Part shown: in pieces, positions 33,834 through 42,547 of the stretch
Position numbering within the stretch: position 1 is the first letter of the stretch
Layout of the letters: every line of letters starts with the position of its first letter
Assembly (NCBI RefSeq): GCF_016741935.1
Contig: NZ_JAERRG010000012.1
Span: forward strand, 124,001 to 188,000
DNA from: Streptomyces endocoffeicus
Lineage (GTDB): Bacteria > Actinomycetota > Actinomycetes > Streptomycetales > Streptomycetaceae
Length of the DNA: 64,000 nt
Direction: 5' to 3'
The notes under the pieces: model-generated
What the model saw: the letters and a program-made list of their open reading frames with translations, nothing else
What the model was told of the DNA's origin: nothing
The model's database searches: none
Program-made: the position numbers and the translations under genes

Positions 33834-34583
33834 ATGGCCACCCCCGCCTCTCCGATGCGCTCGGTCGACCGAGCCTTCGACGTTCTGTCCGTGCTGGAGG
33901 ACGCCCGCCGCCCGCTGCGTCTGAGCGAGATCGCGCGCCGCTCCGAGCTCCACGTGGCCACCGCTCAGCGCATTCTGAACGTCCTCATCGACCGCGGCTA
34001 CGCCGTCAAGGAAGAGCCCGGCTATGTCGCGGGACCGGCGTCCGTGGCCACCGCCCACGCCTTCCTGGTCAACAACCGGCTCAGCCAGGTCGCCCTGCCC
34101 GTACTGCAGGAACTGGCCGCGACCACCGGCATGACGTCCACCCTGTACGTACGCGTCGGCCTCTCCCGGGTGCTGATCGCCCGCGTCGAGGGCCTCAATC
34201 CGCTCCGTTACCAACTGCCCATCGGCGAAAAGCTCCCCCTGCACCTGGGCGCCGGGAAATCCCTGGCCGCCTGGCTGCCCGAGGAGGAGCTCGACGCCTA
34301 CGTCGACAGTGTCACCCCCTTCACCCGGATCTCCGGCGAACGCGTCAGCGCCGAGGACCTGCGCGGCGAGCTCCAGCGCACCAAGGACAACGGCCATGCC
34401 GTCTCCCTCAGCGAACGTGTCCTGGACGTCACCGCCATCAGCGCCGCCATCCGCCGCGACGAACAGGTCCTCGGCGCGCTCAGCGTCGCCGGCCCCAGCG
34501 GCGATCTGCCCACCGCCGACCACCCGCGCGTCAGCACCGAAGTACGCCGGGCGGCCGACGCCATCGCCGCCCGCTGTCCCTGA
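33834..34583 (+). CDS. IclR-family transcriptional regulator
   Basis: Protein of 249 residues. The N-terminal winged helix (SPMRSVDRAFDVLSVLEDAR, then LRLSEIARRSELHVATAQRI) is the IclR DNA-binding domain. The C-terminal effector-binding GAF-like domain contains KLPLHLGAGKSLAAWLP and AISAAIRRDEQVLGALSVAG, the family pattern. It follows the transporter genes and precedes the cyclase gene, and two matching dyads mark its likely targets. The inducer is probably the substrate or an intermediate of the pathway. Confidence 0.88.
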   Translation: MATPASPMRSVDRAFDVLSVLEDARRPLRLSEIARRSELHVATAQRILNVLIDRGYAVKEEPGYVAGPASVATAHAFLVNNRLSQVALPVLQELAATTGMTSTLYVRVGLSRVLIARVEGLNPLRYQLPIGEKLPLHLGAGKSLAAWLPEEELDAYVDSVTPFTRISGERVSAEDLRGELQRTKDNGHAVSLSERVLDVTAISAAIRRDEQVLGALSVAGPSGDLPTADHPRVSTEVRRAADAIAARCP

Positions 34584-34638
34584 ACAGAAAGCGCCTCTCC
34601 CCTTGTCTCTCCGCTTGTCTCTCCCCTTGTCCCACCCC

Positions 34639-35622
34639 ATGCCTCACCCCTTGCCTCACCTCACCTACGACGAGCTGCTGCGGCGCACCGATGCCCCGCC
34701 CGGCTCCAGCTGGTACCTCTTCGCGGACCAGCCCGAACGCGGCATGGCCAACTTCGCGGGCCCCGAACAGATCCGGCGGGCGGCACAAGAGGTCCAAGAC
34801 GGCCGTGCCGTCAACCTCGACTACGCCCTCGACGCCTTCGACCCGCCCATGTCCCGGGCCCGCGGCATCCCCCACCACCGCATCACCGCCAAACACAAGC
34901 AGGCCCGCGACGACGTCCTGGAGGGCTTCTTCCTCCAGGCCAGCAGCCAGCTCGACGGCCTGCGCCACCGCCGCGCCTCCGGGCACGGCTTCTACAACGC
35001 CGTGCCGGACGATGAGATCGCGCCGCGAAGCCCACGCCTGGGCGTGCAGTTGTGGGCCGAGACCCCGCTGGCCGGGCGCGCGCTCCTCATCGACATCGAC
35101 GGCCTCCTCCGGAGCCGCGGCACGCCGCTCGACCATGCGGCGGGCCCCGCCCTCGGCCCCGACCTGCTCGACGCGGCGCTCGAGGCACAGCACTGCCGTG
35201 TCGAACCCGGCGATCTGATTCTCGTCCACACCGGCTGGGCCCACTGGTACCTCACCGCCGAACCCGGCGCACGAGCCGCGGTCCGCGCCGAGCGGCGCGC
35301 CACCGGGTTCGTACAGTCCCGGGACTTCGCCGCCTGGTGCTGGGATCACCGCATCGCCCTGCTGGCCACGGACACCTTCGCCGTCGAAGTCCTCCCCGTG
35401 GTGCCCGAGAGCGACTTCCACGCCAGCGCACCCGAGGACGGCGGCATGATGCACCAGGAACTGATCGCCAAGCTCGGCCTGCCGTTGGGTGAGCTGTGGA
35501 ACCTGACCGCTCTGGCCGCCGACTGCCGGGCCACCGGCCGCTGGACCGGCCTGCTGACCGTCAAGCCCCTCAACCTCACCGGTGGCGTCGGCTCTCCCAC
35601 CAACGCCACCGCGCTGCGCTGA
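34639..35622 (+). CDS. Cyclase-family (kynurenine formamidase-like) metal hydrolase
   Basis: Protein of about 327 residues of the cyclase/SnoaL-unrelated metal-dependent hydrolase group. Motifs: GHGFYNAVPDDEIAP with surrounding region, GRALLIDIDGL, VEPGDLILVHTGWAHW and LLATDTFAVEVLP, as in KynB-like hydrolases and cyclases, with His and Asp residues as metal ligands. The start is uncertain: ATG 34639 is used; TTG codons lie just upstream in a TCTCCCCTTG repeat (34595-34630). It lies 55 bp behind iclR, in the same direction. Role: probably opening or closing of a lactone/amide in the pathway. Confidence 0.78.
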   Translation: MPHPLPHLTYDELLRRTDAPPGSSWYLFADQPERGMANFAGPEQIRRAAQEVQDGRAVNLDYALDAFDPPMSRARGIPHHRITAKHKQARDDVLEGFFLQASSQLDGLRHRRASGHGFYNAVPDDEIAPRSPRLGVQLWAETPLAGRALLIDIDGLLRSRGTPLDHAAGPALGPDLLDAALEAQHCRVEPGDLILVHTGWAHWYLTAEPGARAAVRAERRATGFVQSRDFAAWCWDHRIALLATDTFAVEVLPVVPESDFHASAPEDGGMMHQELIAKLGLPLGELWNLTALAADCRATGRWTGLLTVKPLNLTGGVGSPTNATALR

Positions 35623-35689
35623 CGAACACGACGCCGCCCACCACAACGACCCGTGCGAGCGCGGTCGGCTGATGGCGCGTCAGCGGTTC

Positions 35690-35708
35690 GTTAGCGGGGC
35701 GCTAATGG
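35690..35708 (+). promoter_or_regulatory. Shared 19-bp motif upstream of DUF4232-like gene (site A)
   Basis: GTTAGCGGGGCGCTAATGG, ending 90 bp before the start codon at 35798. Contains the dyad TTAGCG-N3-CGCTAA. The same motif, in the same orientation relative to the gene, is found upstream of the two other DUF4232-like lipoprotein genes (45901-45919 and 60261-60279). See the finding on this motif. Confidence 0.65.
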
Positions 35709-35797
35709 AACGGTAGCGGTCACCGGAAGAGTGGGTGGCACACCGAGCGAAACGTCGCCGGGCGCAGTACTCCGCTGATGACGAAGAGGGTCATTCC

Positions 35798-36472
35798 ATG
35801 CTTATCAACCGCTCCCGGATCCGTACGTTCGCCGGTGCGAGCCTGCTGGTGACGGCCGCGATGTTCGCCACCGCCTGCCAGTCCGACGAGGACACGAGCA
35901 GTGGGTCCAGTGACTCGTCCGCCTCCGCCGAGGCCACGACCGGGGCGGATACCGGCAAGGACAACGCCTCCGGCTCAGAGGCCGGGTCCTCCGACGGGAA
36001 GGACAAGGGGTCCCAGGACGGCTCCGGCGCCGACACCGGGAACGGTGAGCGGGGCAAGGTCGGGCAGGCGTGCGGGGCCAACGACATTTCCTGGAGCACC
36101 AGGTCCGAGACGCAGGCCGGGGGCTACATCCTGGTCATCGCGAAGGCCAAGCCGGGGATCACCTGCACTCTGCCCGCCGCGCTTCCCACGGTGGCCTTCG
36201 GGTCTGACGGCACCGAGGCGGGGCCCGCGGAGCAGGCCGTCGGACCGGCGATCACGCTGGGCAAGGGAACGACCGCCTACGCCGGCGTGAACCCGAAGAC
36301 CACCAAGGAAAACGGTGGCAAGGAGCTGGACAGCATCATCGTCGGGATCGGTGCCAAGGACCCCAACCCGGTCTCCCTGCCGGTCGGCACCATCACCGTC
36401 GACGAGCCCATCGTCACCAACTGGCACACCTCCGCGGCGGATGCCGTCCCCTTCGGTGGAACGGACCAGTAG
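35798..36472 (+). CDS. DUF4232-like lipoprotein
   Basis: Protein of 224 residues: signal peptide with lipobox ATACQ-type (MFATAC), a long Ser/Asp/Gly-rich linker (about 30-85), then a beta-sandwich DUF4232-like domain with CGANDISWSTR, ITCTLPAALPTVAFGS and GPAITLGKGTTAYAGV. Two cysteines of the domain probably form a disulfide. A secreted, membrane-anchored protein of unknown function. The start at 35798 has a GAGGG ribosome site. It is followed by an exported FG-GAP-like protein in what may be the same transcript. Confidence 0.85.
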   Translation: MLINRSRIRTFAGASLLVTAAMFATACQSDEDTSSGSSDSSASAEATTGADTGKDNASGSEAGSSDGKDKGSQDGSGADTGNGERGKVGQACGANDISWSTRSETQAGGYILVIAKAKPGITCTLPAALPTVAFGSDGTEAGPAEQAVGPAITLGKGTTAYAGVNPKTTKENGGKELDSIIVGIGAKDPNPVSLPVGTITVDEPIVTNWHTSAADAVPFGGTDQ

Positions 36473-36539
36473 CCCGTAAGACCCGTAAGGGGGCCCTGCG
36501 CCGCGGTTCTCTCGCAGCAACGACATGAGGAGTTCGTAG

Positions 36540-37286
36540 ATGCTTCGCAAACGGTCACGTCTGATCGCCGCGCCGATCGCGGCTGTCGCCCTGACCCTGA
36601 CTGTCGCCGGTTACCACGCCAGTGCGGCCGGGTCGTCGCCCTCGGGCGGTGCGGGACAGTCGGGGAAGGTCACCAAGGCGGCGGGTCCGTGTCTGGCCGA
36701 TGCCACGACGCTGATCGGTGATCTCGACGGCGACGGCCACCCGGACAAGATCTCGAATCCTGGGCACACCGGCACCAAGATGACGATCCAGTGGGGGACG
36801 GCGGACGGCTCGTTCGGCGCGAAGAAGTCCGTCAGCGCACTTCTCGGCGCGAAGAAGGGGGAGGTCGCGACCGCCGCGGTCGCCGACTTCCAGAACGACG
36901 GCACCCTGGACATGGTCGTCAACATCGTCGAGCCGGCCGACGGGGACGACCCCTCGACCGCGCGCGTCGCGGAGTACCGCCCCGGCCCGCTCAAGCGGTC
37001 GAACCTGGGCTCCGCCGAGTCCCGGCACTCCGACATCGGCGACCACGGCGAGGTCCAGCAGCTCCGGATCGCCAACTACGGCGACGACCCGTACCCGGAC
37101 CTCGCGATCCTCAACAACTCCGGTGACGGGCAGCTGGACCGGGACGTGCGTCTGTCGTACGCGGGCAGCGGCCTGGGGGACTTCGACTACGCGCTGAAGC
37201 AGAAGTACGGCGAGTTCGGGTCCACGGGCGAGCCGCCGGCCATGCCCAGCGACGGCTGGAAGCAGTTCTTCGAGTCCTGCTCCTGA
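36540..37286 (+). CDS. Secreted FG-GAP-like repeat protein
   Basis: Protein of 248 residues with a Sec signal peptide (RLIAAPIAAVALTLTVAGYHASAA). The mature part has two or three calcium-loop repeats: DLDGDGHPDKISNPG, DFQNDGTLDMVVNI and NYGDDPYPDLAIL, and ends with a Cys pair possibility (CLADATT near the start, ESCS at the end). Function unknown; soluble, likely calcium-binding. It lies 67 bp after the DUF4232-like gene on the same strand. Shorter than typical propeller proteins, so perhaps a partial propeller. Confidence 0.8.
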   Translation: MLRKRSRLIAAPIAAVALTLTVAGYHASAAGSSPSGGAGQSGKVTKAAGPCLADATTLIGDLDGDGHPDKISNPGHTGTKMTIQWGTADGSFGAKKSVSALLGAKKGEVATAAVADFQNDGTLDMVVNIVEPADGDDPSTARVAEYRPGPLKRSNLGSAESRHSDIGDHGEVQQLRIANYGDDPYPDLAILNNSGDGQLDRDVRLSYAGSGLGDFDYALKQKYGEFGSTGEPPAMPSDGWKQFFESCS

Positions 37287-37297
37287 TCCTGACCGCG

Positions 37298-37340
37298 GCC
37301 GGACGCCGCCGGGCCCTATGGGGCACCGGCGGCGTCCGGC
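37298..37340. terminator. Bidirectional hairpin between FG-GAP gene and lysE remnant
   Basis: GCCGGACGCCGCCGG (37298-37312) pairs perfectly with CCGGCGGCGTCCGGC (37326-37340) with a 13-base loop, directly between convergent genes. Confidence 0.8.
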
Positions 37341-37341
37341 T

Positions 37342-37977
37342 TCAGGTGTTCGCCAGGCGTTCCACCAGCAGTAGACCGCCGATGCCGAGCATCATGGCAC
37401 CGGAAACCCGGGTCACCACCCGGGCCGCCGAGGGCCGCGTCGTCAGTACGGTGCGGGCCAGAACGCCGACACCGAGGTAGACGACGGCGCACGCCGCCAT
37501 GTGGAGCGTGCCGAGCAGTCCGGTCTGCGCGGCGACCGGCCAGCCGTCCGAGGGGCGGATGAACTGCGGGAACAGCGAGAAGTACAGCAGCAGCGCCTTC
37601 GGGTTCAGCCCGCTGATGCCCGCCCCCTTGAGCGCGATCCGCCACCGTGAGGAGGCCATGGCCTCCGTCGACCGGCCTGACGCATCCGACGCGCCCGACC
37701 CGCTCAGCGCGCCTGACGCGTCCGTCCCACCCGGCACGCCCGACGCACCCGACGCGCTCAGGACCGCCGGTCGCGACAGCACTCCCCAGCCGAGCCACAT
37801 CAGATAAGCGGCCCCCGCGACGGTCAGCGCGGTGAGGGTGGTGGGCGAGCTCGCCACGATGACCACCAGGCCGGCGACGGCGAGCAGCGTGTACCCGACG
37901 TATCCGGCTATCAGCCCGGCGACCGCGGGCACGACCGAGCGGTCCCGCAGCCCGGCCGCGATCGCATAGGCCCAGTC
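37342..37977 (-). pseudogene. N-terminally truncated LysE/RhtB-type exporter
   Basis: Amino-acid exporter family. Reading upstream of the first internal ATG at 37932, the family sequence DWAYAIAAGLRDRSVVPAVA is still in frame up to 37977, but the initial part (normally a helix ending in PGPDW) is missing and the frame has no start there. The rest has four to five helices and ISGLNPKALLLYFSLFPQF, the LysE signature. A Ser/Ala/Gly insertion lies in the middle. The lost first helix suggests it is inactive. The upstream boundary abuts a truncated Lrp gene. Confidence 0.7.
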
Positions 37978-37979
37978 GG

Positions 37980-38348
37980 CTGAGTGTCTCGCCCTGCCAC
38001 CGCCGGCTGCGGGACCTCGAACGCGAGGGCGCCATCCGCGGCTACCGCGCCATCGTCGACCCGGCCGCCGTCGGCCTGAACTTCGAGGCCCTGGTCTTCG
38101 CCACCCTGGGCTGGGAGGACGCCGACACCGTCACCGACTTCGAAGCGGCCGTGTCCGCCATCCCGCACGTCATCCAGGCGCAGCGGCTCTTCGGCGAACC
38201 GGATTACCTGCTGCGCGTCGCCACCACCGACCTGGCCGCCTACCAGCGGCTCTACGACGAGCGGCTGGCCAGGCTCCCGGGCGTCCAGCGGCTGAACTCC
38301 ACCCTCGTCATGAAGCACGTCGTCCACGACCGGCCGCTGCCCGAGTAG
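37980..38348 (+). pseudogene. N-terminally truncated Lrp/AsnC-family regulator
   Basis: The frame starts abruptly with LSVSPCHRRLRDLEREGAI, the recognition helix of an Lrp-type winged helix, and continues with the effector domain (FEALVFATLGWEDADTV, GEPDYLLRVATTDLAAYQRL and LPGVQRLNSTLVMKHVV). About 28 N-terminal residues and any start codon are missing. It is divergent from the lysE remnant with only two bases between them. Lrp/LysE pairs are normally divergent, so one deletion removed the shared promoter region and both gene starts. Confidence 0.72.
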
Positions 38349-38432
38349 CCGTGCCGTCCACCGATCGGTGGACGGGAAGTTCAACCGGGTACCTCTGTCG
38401 GCCAACCGCGCCCGCCAGCAAGGCTTTCTGGC

Positions 38433-40667
38433 ATGAAATCACTCACTGTGCGCATGGCGCGCTGGAGCGCCCGGCACCCCTGGCGGGCCATCGTCGGCTG
38501 GCTGGTGTTCGTGGCGCTGTGCCTGGGGGCCGGCAGTGCCGTCGGGACACACAGCGCGACGACGGCCGACTACCGGGTCGGCGAGGCCGGGCGGGCGGAG
38601 GCGATGGCCGCCGAGGGGGGTCTGGAGCGCCGGGCCACCGAGCAGGTGCTGATCTCCGCCCGGTCGGGCCCCCTCGACCGGGACGCGGCCGAAGCCGCCG
38701 CCGGGGACCTGACCGCCCGGATGGAGCGGCTGCCCGAGGTCGCGGGCGTCGCCGACCCGCTGCCGTCCGGGGATCGCCGGATCCTCATGGTCGAGGTGGC
38801 GCTGAAGGGCGAGGAGCGGGACGCGAAGGACAAGGTCGACGCGGTGACCCGACAGACGGACGCCGTGGCGAAGGCGTATCCGGGGCTGCGGCTGGAGGAG
38901 ACCGGGAGCCCCTCCATCAGCAAGGGAGTCGACGAGCAGCGCGGCGACGACCTGGCGCTCTCCGAGAAGATCACGCTCCCCATCACCCTGATCACCCTGT
39001 TGGTCGTCTTCGGATCCGTGACCATGGCGGGGGTGCCGCTGCTGCTCGCGCTGTCGTCCATCGCCGCGGCCATCGGGCTTTCGATGGTGGCCTCACATGT
39101 GTCCCCCGACGCCGGGGTCGGCACGAACGTCATCTTGATGATCGGTCTCGCGGTCGGCGTCGACTACACGCTCTTCTACCTCAAACGGGAGCGCGAGGAG
39201 CGCGCCCGCTCGGGCGGCCGGCTGAGCTCCGAGGCGCTGGTGGACCTGGCCGCGGCCACCTCGGGCCGGGCCGTCGTGATCTCCGGGCTCGCGGTCGTGG
39301 CCTCCACCGCGACGCTGTATCTCGCCTCCGACGTCATCTTCTCCTCGCTGGCCACCGGCACGATCGTGGTCGTCCTGGTCGCGGTGGCCAGCTCCCTGAC
39401 GGCGCTGCCCGCGATGCTCGTCAAGCTCGGCGAGCGGGAGGAGCGCAGGGCTCGGCGCCGCGCGGAGCGGGGAAAGCCCGCGCGCCGGACCCGGAGCGAC
39501 GGCGGTGGCCGCGTATGGGCCGCCCTGCTGCGCCCCGCGAGCCGGCACCCCTTGGCGACCCTGTGCGTGTCCGTACTCGCCCTGCTCGCGCTCGTCATCC
39601 CGTTGGCCGGGTTGAAGATCACGGAGATGAGCCGGGACACCCACTCCCGCGACATCGCCGCCATGCGGGTGTACGACCGGCTCAACGCGGCGTTCCCGGA
39701 CCAGCGGGTCACCCACCAGGTCGTCGTGCGTGCCGACGCCGCGCGATCCGGCGAGGTCGGCGGGGCTCTGCGGGAGCTGGCCCGACGCGCCGACGCCGAC
39801 CCGCTGTTCAGCGGCGCCTCGCGGGTGCGGACCTCCGCCGACCACCGGATCAGTACGCTCGAGCTGAAGGTGCCGCACCTGGGCAACTCCGACCAGGCGT
39901 ACGACTCCCTCGACCACCTGCGCGAGGACTACCTCCCCGCGACCGTCGGCCGGATCGACGGGGCGGAGTTCGGAGTGAGTGGCGACGTCGCCCGGTACGC
40001 CGACTATCCCGCGCACCAGAACGGCAAACTCCCGCTGGTCCTCGGCGCGTTGCTGCTGGTGACCTTCGCGATGACCGCGTACGCGTTCCGCTCGCTGGTG
40101 CTGGCCCTGATCGGGGTCCTGCTGAACGTGCTGTCCGCGGCGGCCGCGCTCGGTCTGCTCGTCCTGGTCTTCCAGGGGACCTGGGCCGAGGGGCTGCTGG
40201 ACTTCCACTCCACCGGTTCGATCGGATCGCGCGTACCGCTGTTCCTCTTCGTGATCCTCTTCGGACTCTCGATGGACTACCAGGTGTTCGTGGTGAGCCG
40301 GATCAGGGAGGCCGTACTCGCGGGCGCGGCCACGAGGCAGGCCGTGCTGGACGGCATCCGGAAGTCGGCCAGTGTGGTGACGAGTGCGGCGGTGGTGATG
40401 ACGACCGTCTTCGTGAGCTTCGTCTTCCTCCACATCATCGAGATGAAGCAGATCGGCTTCGTCCTCGCGGCGGCCGTGCTGCTCGACGCCTTCATCGTCC
40501 GGATCATGGTCCTCCCATCGGCGATGCTGCTGCTCGGTGAGGCGAGCTGGTGGCCGTCACGGGCGGCGGGTCGGACGGCGGGACGGACGGCGGGTCGGGC
40601 GGCTGGGCGCATGGCGGCGGCTTCGGCCGACACGGCCGACGGACGACCGGCGGTCGACGTACGTTGA
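38433..40667 (+). CDS. MmpL-family RND-type membrane transporter
   Basis: Protein of 744 residues with the MmpL layout: an N-terminal helix, a large extracytoplasmic domain with few conserved cysteines, then helices 2-6 (ITLPITLITLLVVFGSVTM and ILMIGLAVGVDYTLFYLKR, the latter with the conserved Asp-Tyr proton-relay pair), and the same set again in the second half (LFGLSMDYQVFVVSRIREAV). Exports lipids, siderophores or drugs with the proton gradient. It ends in a repetitive GRTAGRTAGRAAGR tail. It lies 5 bp before the two-component genes, which probably control it. Confidence 0.88.
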   Translation: MKSLTVRMARWSARHPWRAIVGWLVFVALCLGAGSAVGTHSATTADYRVGEAGRAEAMAAEGGLERRATEQVLISARSGPLDRDAAEAAAGDLTARMERLPEVAGVADPLPSGDRRILMVEVALKGEERDAKDKVDAVTRQTDAVAKAYPGLRLEETGSPSISKGVDEQRGDDLALSEKITLPITLITLLVVFGSVTMAGVPLLLALSSIAAAIGLSMVASHVSPDAGVGTNVILMIGLAVGVDYTLFYLKREREERARSGGRLSSEALVDLAAATSGRAVVISGLAVVASTATLYLASDVIFSSLATGTIVVVLVAVASSLTALPAMLVKLGEREERRARRRAERGKPARRTRSDGGGRVWAALLRPASRHPLATLCVSVLALLALVIPLAGLKITEMSRDTHSRDIAAMRVYDRLNAAFPDQRVTHQVVVRADAARSGEVGGALRELARRADADPLFSGASRVRTSADHRISTLELKVPHLGNSDQAYDSLDHLREDYLPATVGRIDGAEFGVSGDVARYADYPAHQNGKLPLVLGALLLVTFAMTAYAFRSLVLALIGVLLNVLSAAAALGLLVLVFQGTWAEGLLDFHSTGSIGSRVPLFLFVILFGLSMDYQVFVVSRIREAVLAGAATRQAVLDGIRKSASVVTSAAVVMTTVFVSFVFLHIIEMKQIGFVLAAAVLLDAFIVRIMVLPSAMLLLGEASWWPSRAAGRTAGRTAGRAAGRMAAASADTADGRPAVDVR

Positions 40668-40672
40668 TCGGT

Positions 40673-41872
40673 ATGACCGCTCTCGCCACCCCCTTGGCCG
40701 ACGCCTTCTGGGCCACGTCGCTGCGCCGGTGGAACGCCGTGTGCTGGGTGCTGTTCGGTGCGATGGCCGTCGGCCTGGTGACGACGGTCCCGGCCAGCGG
40801 GAGCAAGTACGAGGCGCTCGCGCTGCTCAGCTGCGTGGTGCTGTGCTACGCGGTGCTCGACCGCTTCCCGGGGAACCGTGTCATACGGCCGCGGGTCTAT
40901 CTCTCGGCGCTCGTGCTCGCGCTCGGCGGGCTGGCCTATCTGGGCAGCAGCTACGCGGCGCTGTTCATGGTGACGCTGCCGCACTACTGGATGTTCGGGC
41001 GCACACCGCGGGTCTCGATGGGGTTCCTCGGGCTGGCCACCGGTGCCACGCTGGCCGGGAGTCTGATCCGGCAGGGCTGGACCGCGGAATTCTTCGGCGA
41101 GACGATGGTGTCCACCCTGGTCGTGGTCGCGGTGGGCGTACTGATCGGCCTGTGGGCGCACTCGGTCGTCGCGCAGAGCAGTGAACGGGCGCGGCTGATC
41201 GAGGAGTTGGAGCGTACGCAGGCGCAGCTGTCCGAGGCCCACCAGCGGCAGGGCGCGGCCGACGAACGGGAACGCATCGCACGGGACATCCACGACACGC
41301 TCGCGCAGGGCTTCGCGTCGATCATCGTGCTCGCGGAGGCGGCCCAGGCGGGCATTCACCACGATCCGGCGACCAGCGCCCAGCAACTGCGGTCGATCGA
41401 GTCCACCGCCCGGGAAAACCTCACCGAGGCCCGGGAGTTGGTCGGCTCGGCGCGGCAGCCGGGCCCCGGCCAGGTGGCGGGCGGCTCGGTGGCGCGGACC
41501 CTGCGCCGTACGCTGGACCGCTTCGCGGAGGACACCGGACTGGCGGTGGACGCCGACCTGGCGGACCTCGAGTGCGACCAGCAGACCCGTATCGCGCTGC
41601 TGCGCTGCACCCAGGAGTCCCTGGCCAACGTGCGCAAACACGCGCGCGCGTCCATGGTCGGCGTGGTGCTGGCGCGGCGTCCGCACGGCGTGGAGCTGGA
41701 GATCACCGACGACGGAACCGGGTTCCTGGTCGGGGAGTCGACGGGCTTCGGACTCGACGGCATGCGCAAGCGACTGGCGGAGCTGGGCGGGAGGCTCACG
41801 GTGACGAGTTCGGTGGGCGACGGGACGCGGATCCTGGCGATGATCCCCATGGCGGGCGAGGTGGAGGCATGA
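40673..41872 (+). CDS. Sensor histidine kinase (NarL-type, HisKA_3)
   Basis: Protein of 399 residues. Four to six helices at the N-terminus (1-160) are followed by a coiled coil (RARLIEELERTQAQLSEAHQ), the HisKA_3 helix with the phospho-acceptor His in ERIARDIHDTLAQGFASI, and the ATPase domain with TQESLANVRKHARAS (N box) and DDGTGFLVGESTGFGLDGM (G box). It starts 5 bp after mmpL, and its stop overlaps the response regulator start by ATGA. It likely senses a membrane or cell-envelope signal related to the transporter. Confidence 0.9.
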   Translation: MTALATPLADAFWATSLRRWNAVCWVLFGAMAVGLVTTVPASGSKYEALALLSCVVLCYAVLDRFPGNRVIRPRVYLSALVLALGGLAYLGSSYAALFMVTLPHYWMFGRTPRVSMGFLGLATGATLAGSLIRQGWTAEFFGETMVSTLVVVAVGVLIGLWAHSVVAQSSERARLIEELERTQAQLSEAHQRQGAADERERIARDIHDTLAQGFASIIVLAEAAQAGIHHDPATSAQQLRSIESTARENLTEARELVGSARQPGPGQVAGGSVARTLRRTLDRFAEDTGLAVDADLADLECDQQTRIALLRCTQESLANVRKHARASMVGVVLARRPHGVELEITDDGTGFLVGESTGFGLDGMRKRLAELGGRLTVTSSVGDGTRILAMIPMAGEVEA

Positions 41873-42543
41873 GAGGCATGGGGGACATAGGAGGCATAGG
41901 GGGCATGAGCGAGGGCGGTCTGCGGATCGTCGTGGTGGACGATCACACCGTGATGCGGGCCGGGGTGATCGCCCTGCTCGCCGCCGAGGACAGCATCGAG
42001 ATCGTCGGCGAGGCGGGTGACGGACGCGCGGCGCTCGAACTCGTCGAGCGGTACGACCCCGACGTGGCCCTGGTCGATCTGCGGATGCCCGTGCTGGACG
42101 GGGTGGCGACGACGACCGAGATCGTCGCCCGGTATCCGCGTACCCGGGTGCTGATCCTGACCACGTACGACACCGACACGGAGATCGAGCGCGGGGTGGA
42201 GGCCGGTGCCATCGGCTATCTGCTCAAGGACACCACCCGCGATCAGCTCGTCGACGCCATCCACGCGGCGGCGCGAGGCGAGACGGTGCTCGCTCCCCGG
42301 GTCGCGGAGAAGCTGGTCGCGCGGATGCGGCGGCCCGTTCAGGACCCGCTGACCGAGCGCGAGACCGATGTCCTCAACGCCGTGGCGGACGGTCTCACCA
42401 ACGCCGAGATCGGACGCCGCCTCGTGATCGCCGAGGCCACGGTGAAGACGCATCTGCTCCGGCTGTTCGCCAAGCTCGATGTGAACGACCGGACGAGGGC
42501 GGTGGTGGTGGCCATGGAGCGGGGGATCCTGGAGCGGCCTTAG
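41869..42543 (+). CDS. NarL/LuxR-family response regulator
   Basis: Receiver domain with phospho-acceptor Asp in VALVDLRMPVLDG, acidic pair VVVDDH, and a C-terminal LuxR helix-turn-helix (PLTERETDVLNAVADGLTN). Length is 224 residues from the overlapping ATG at 41869; an internal ATG at 41905 (MSEGGLRIVV) also has a ribosome site and could be the real start. Cognate partner of the histidine kinase and likely activator of the mmpL operon. Confidence 0.9.
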   Translation: MRGMGDIGGIGGMSEGGLRIVVVDDHTVMRAGVIALLAAEDSIEIVGEAGDGRAALELVERYDPDVALVDLRMPVLDGVATTTEIVARYPRTRVLILTTYDTDTEIERGVEAGAIGYLLKDTTRDQLVDAIHAAARGETVLAPRVAEKLVARMRRPVQDPLTERETDVLNAVADGLTNAEIGRRLVIAEATVKTHLLRLFAKLDVNDRTRAVVVAMERGILERP

Positions 42544-42547
42544 CGGG

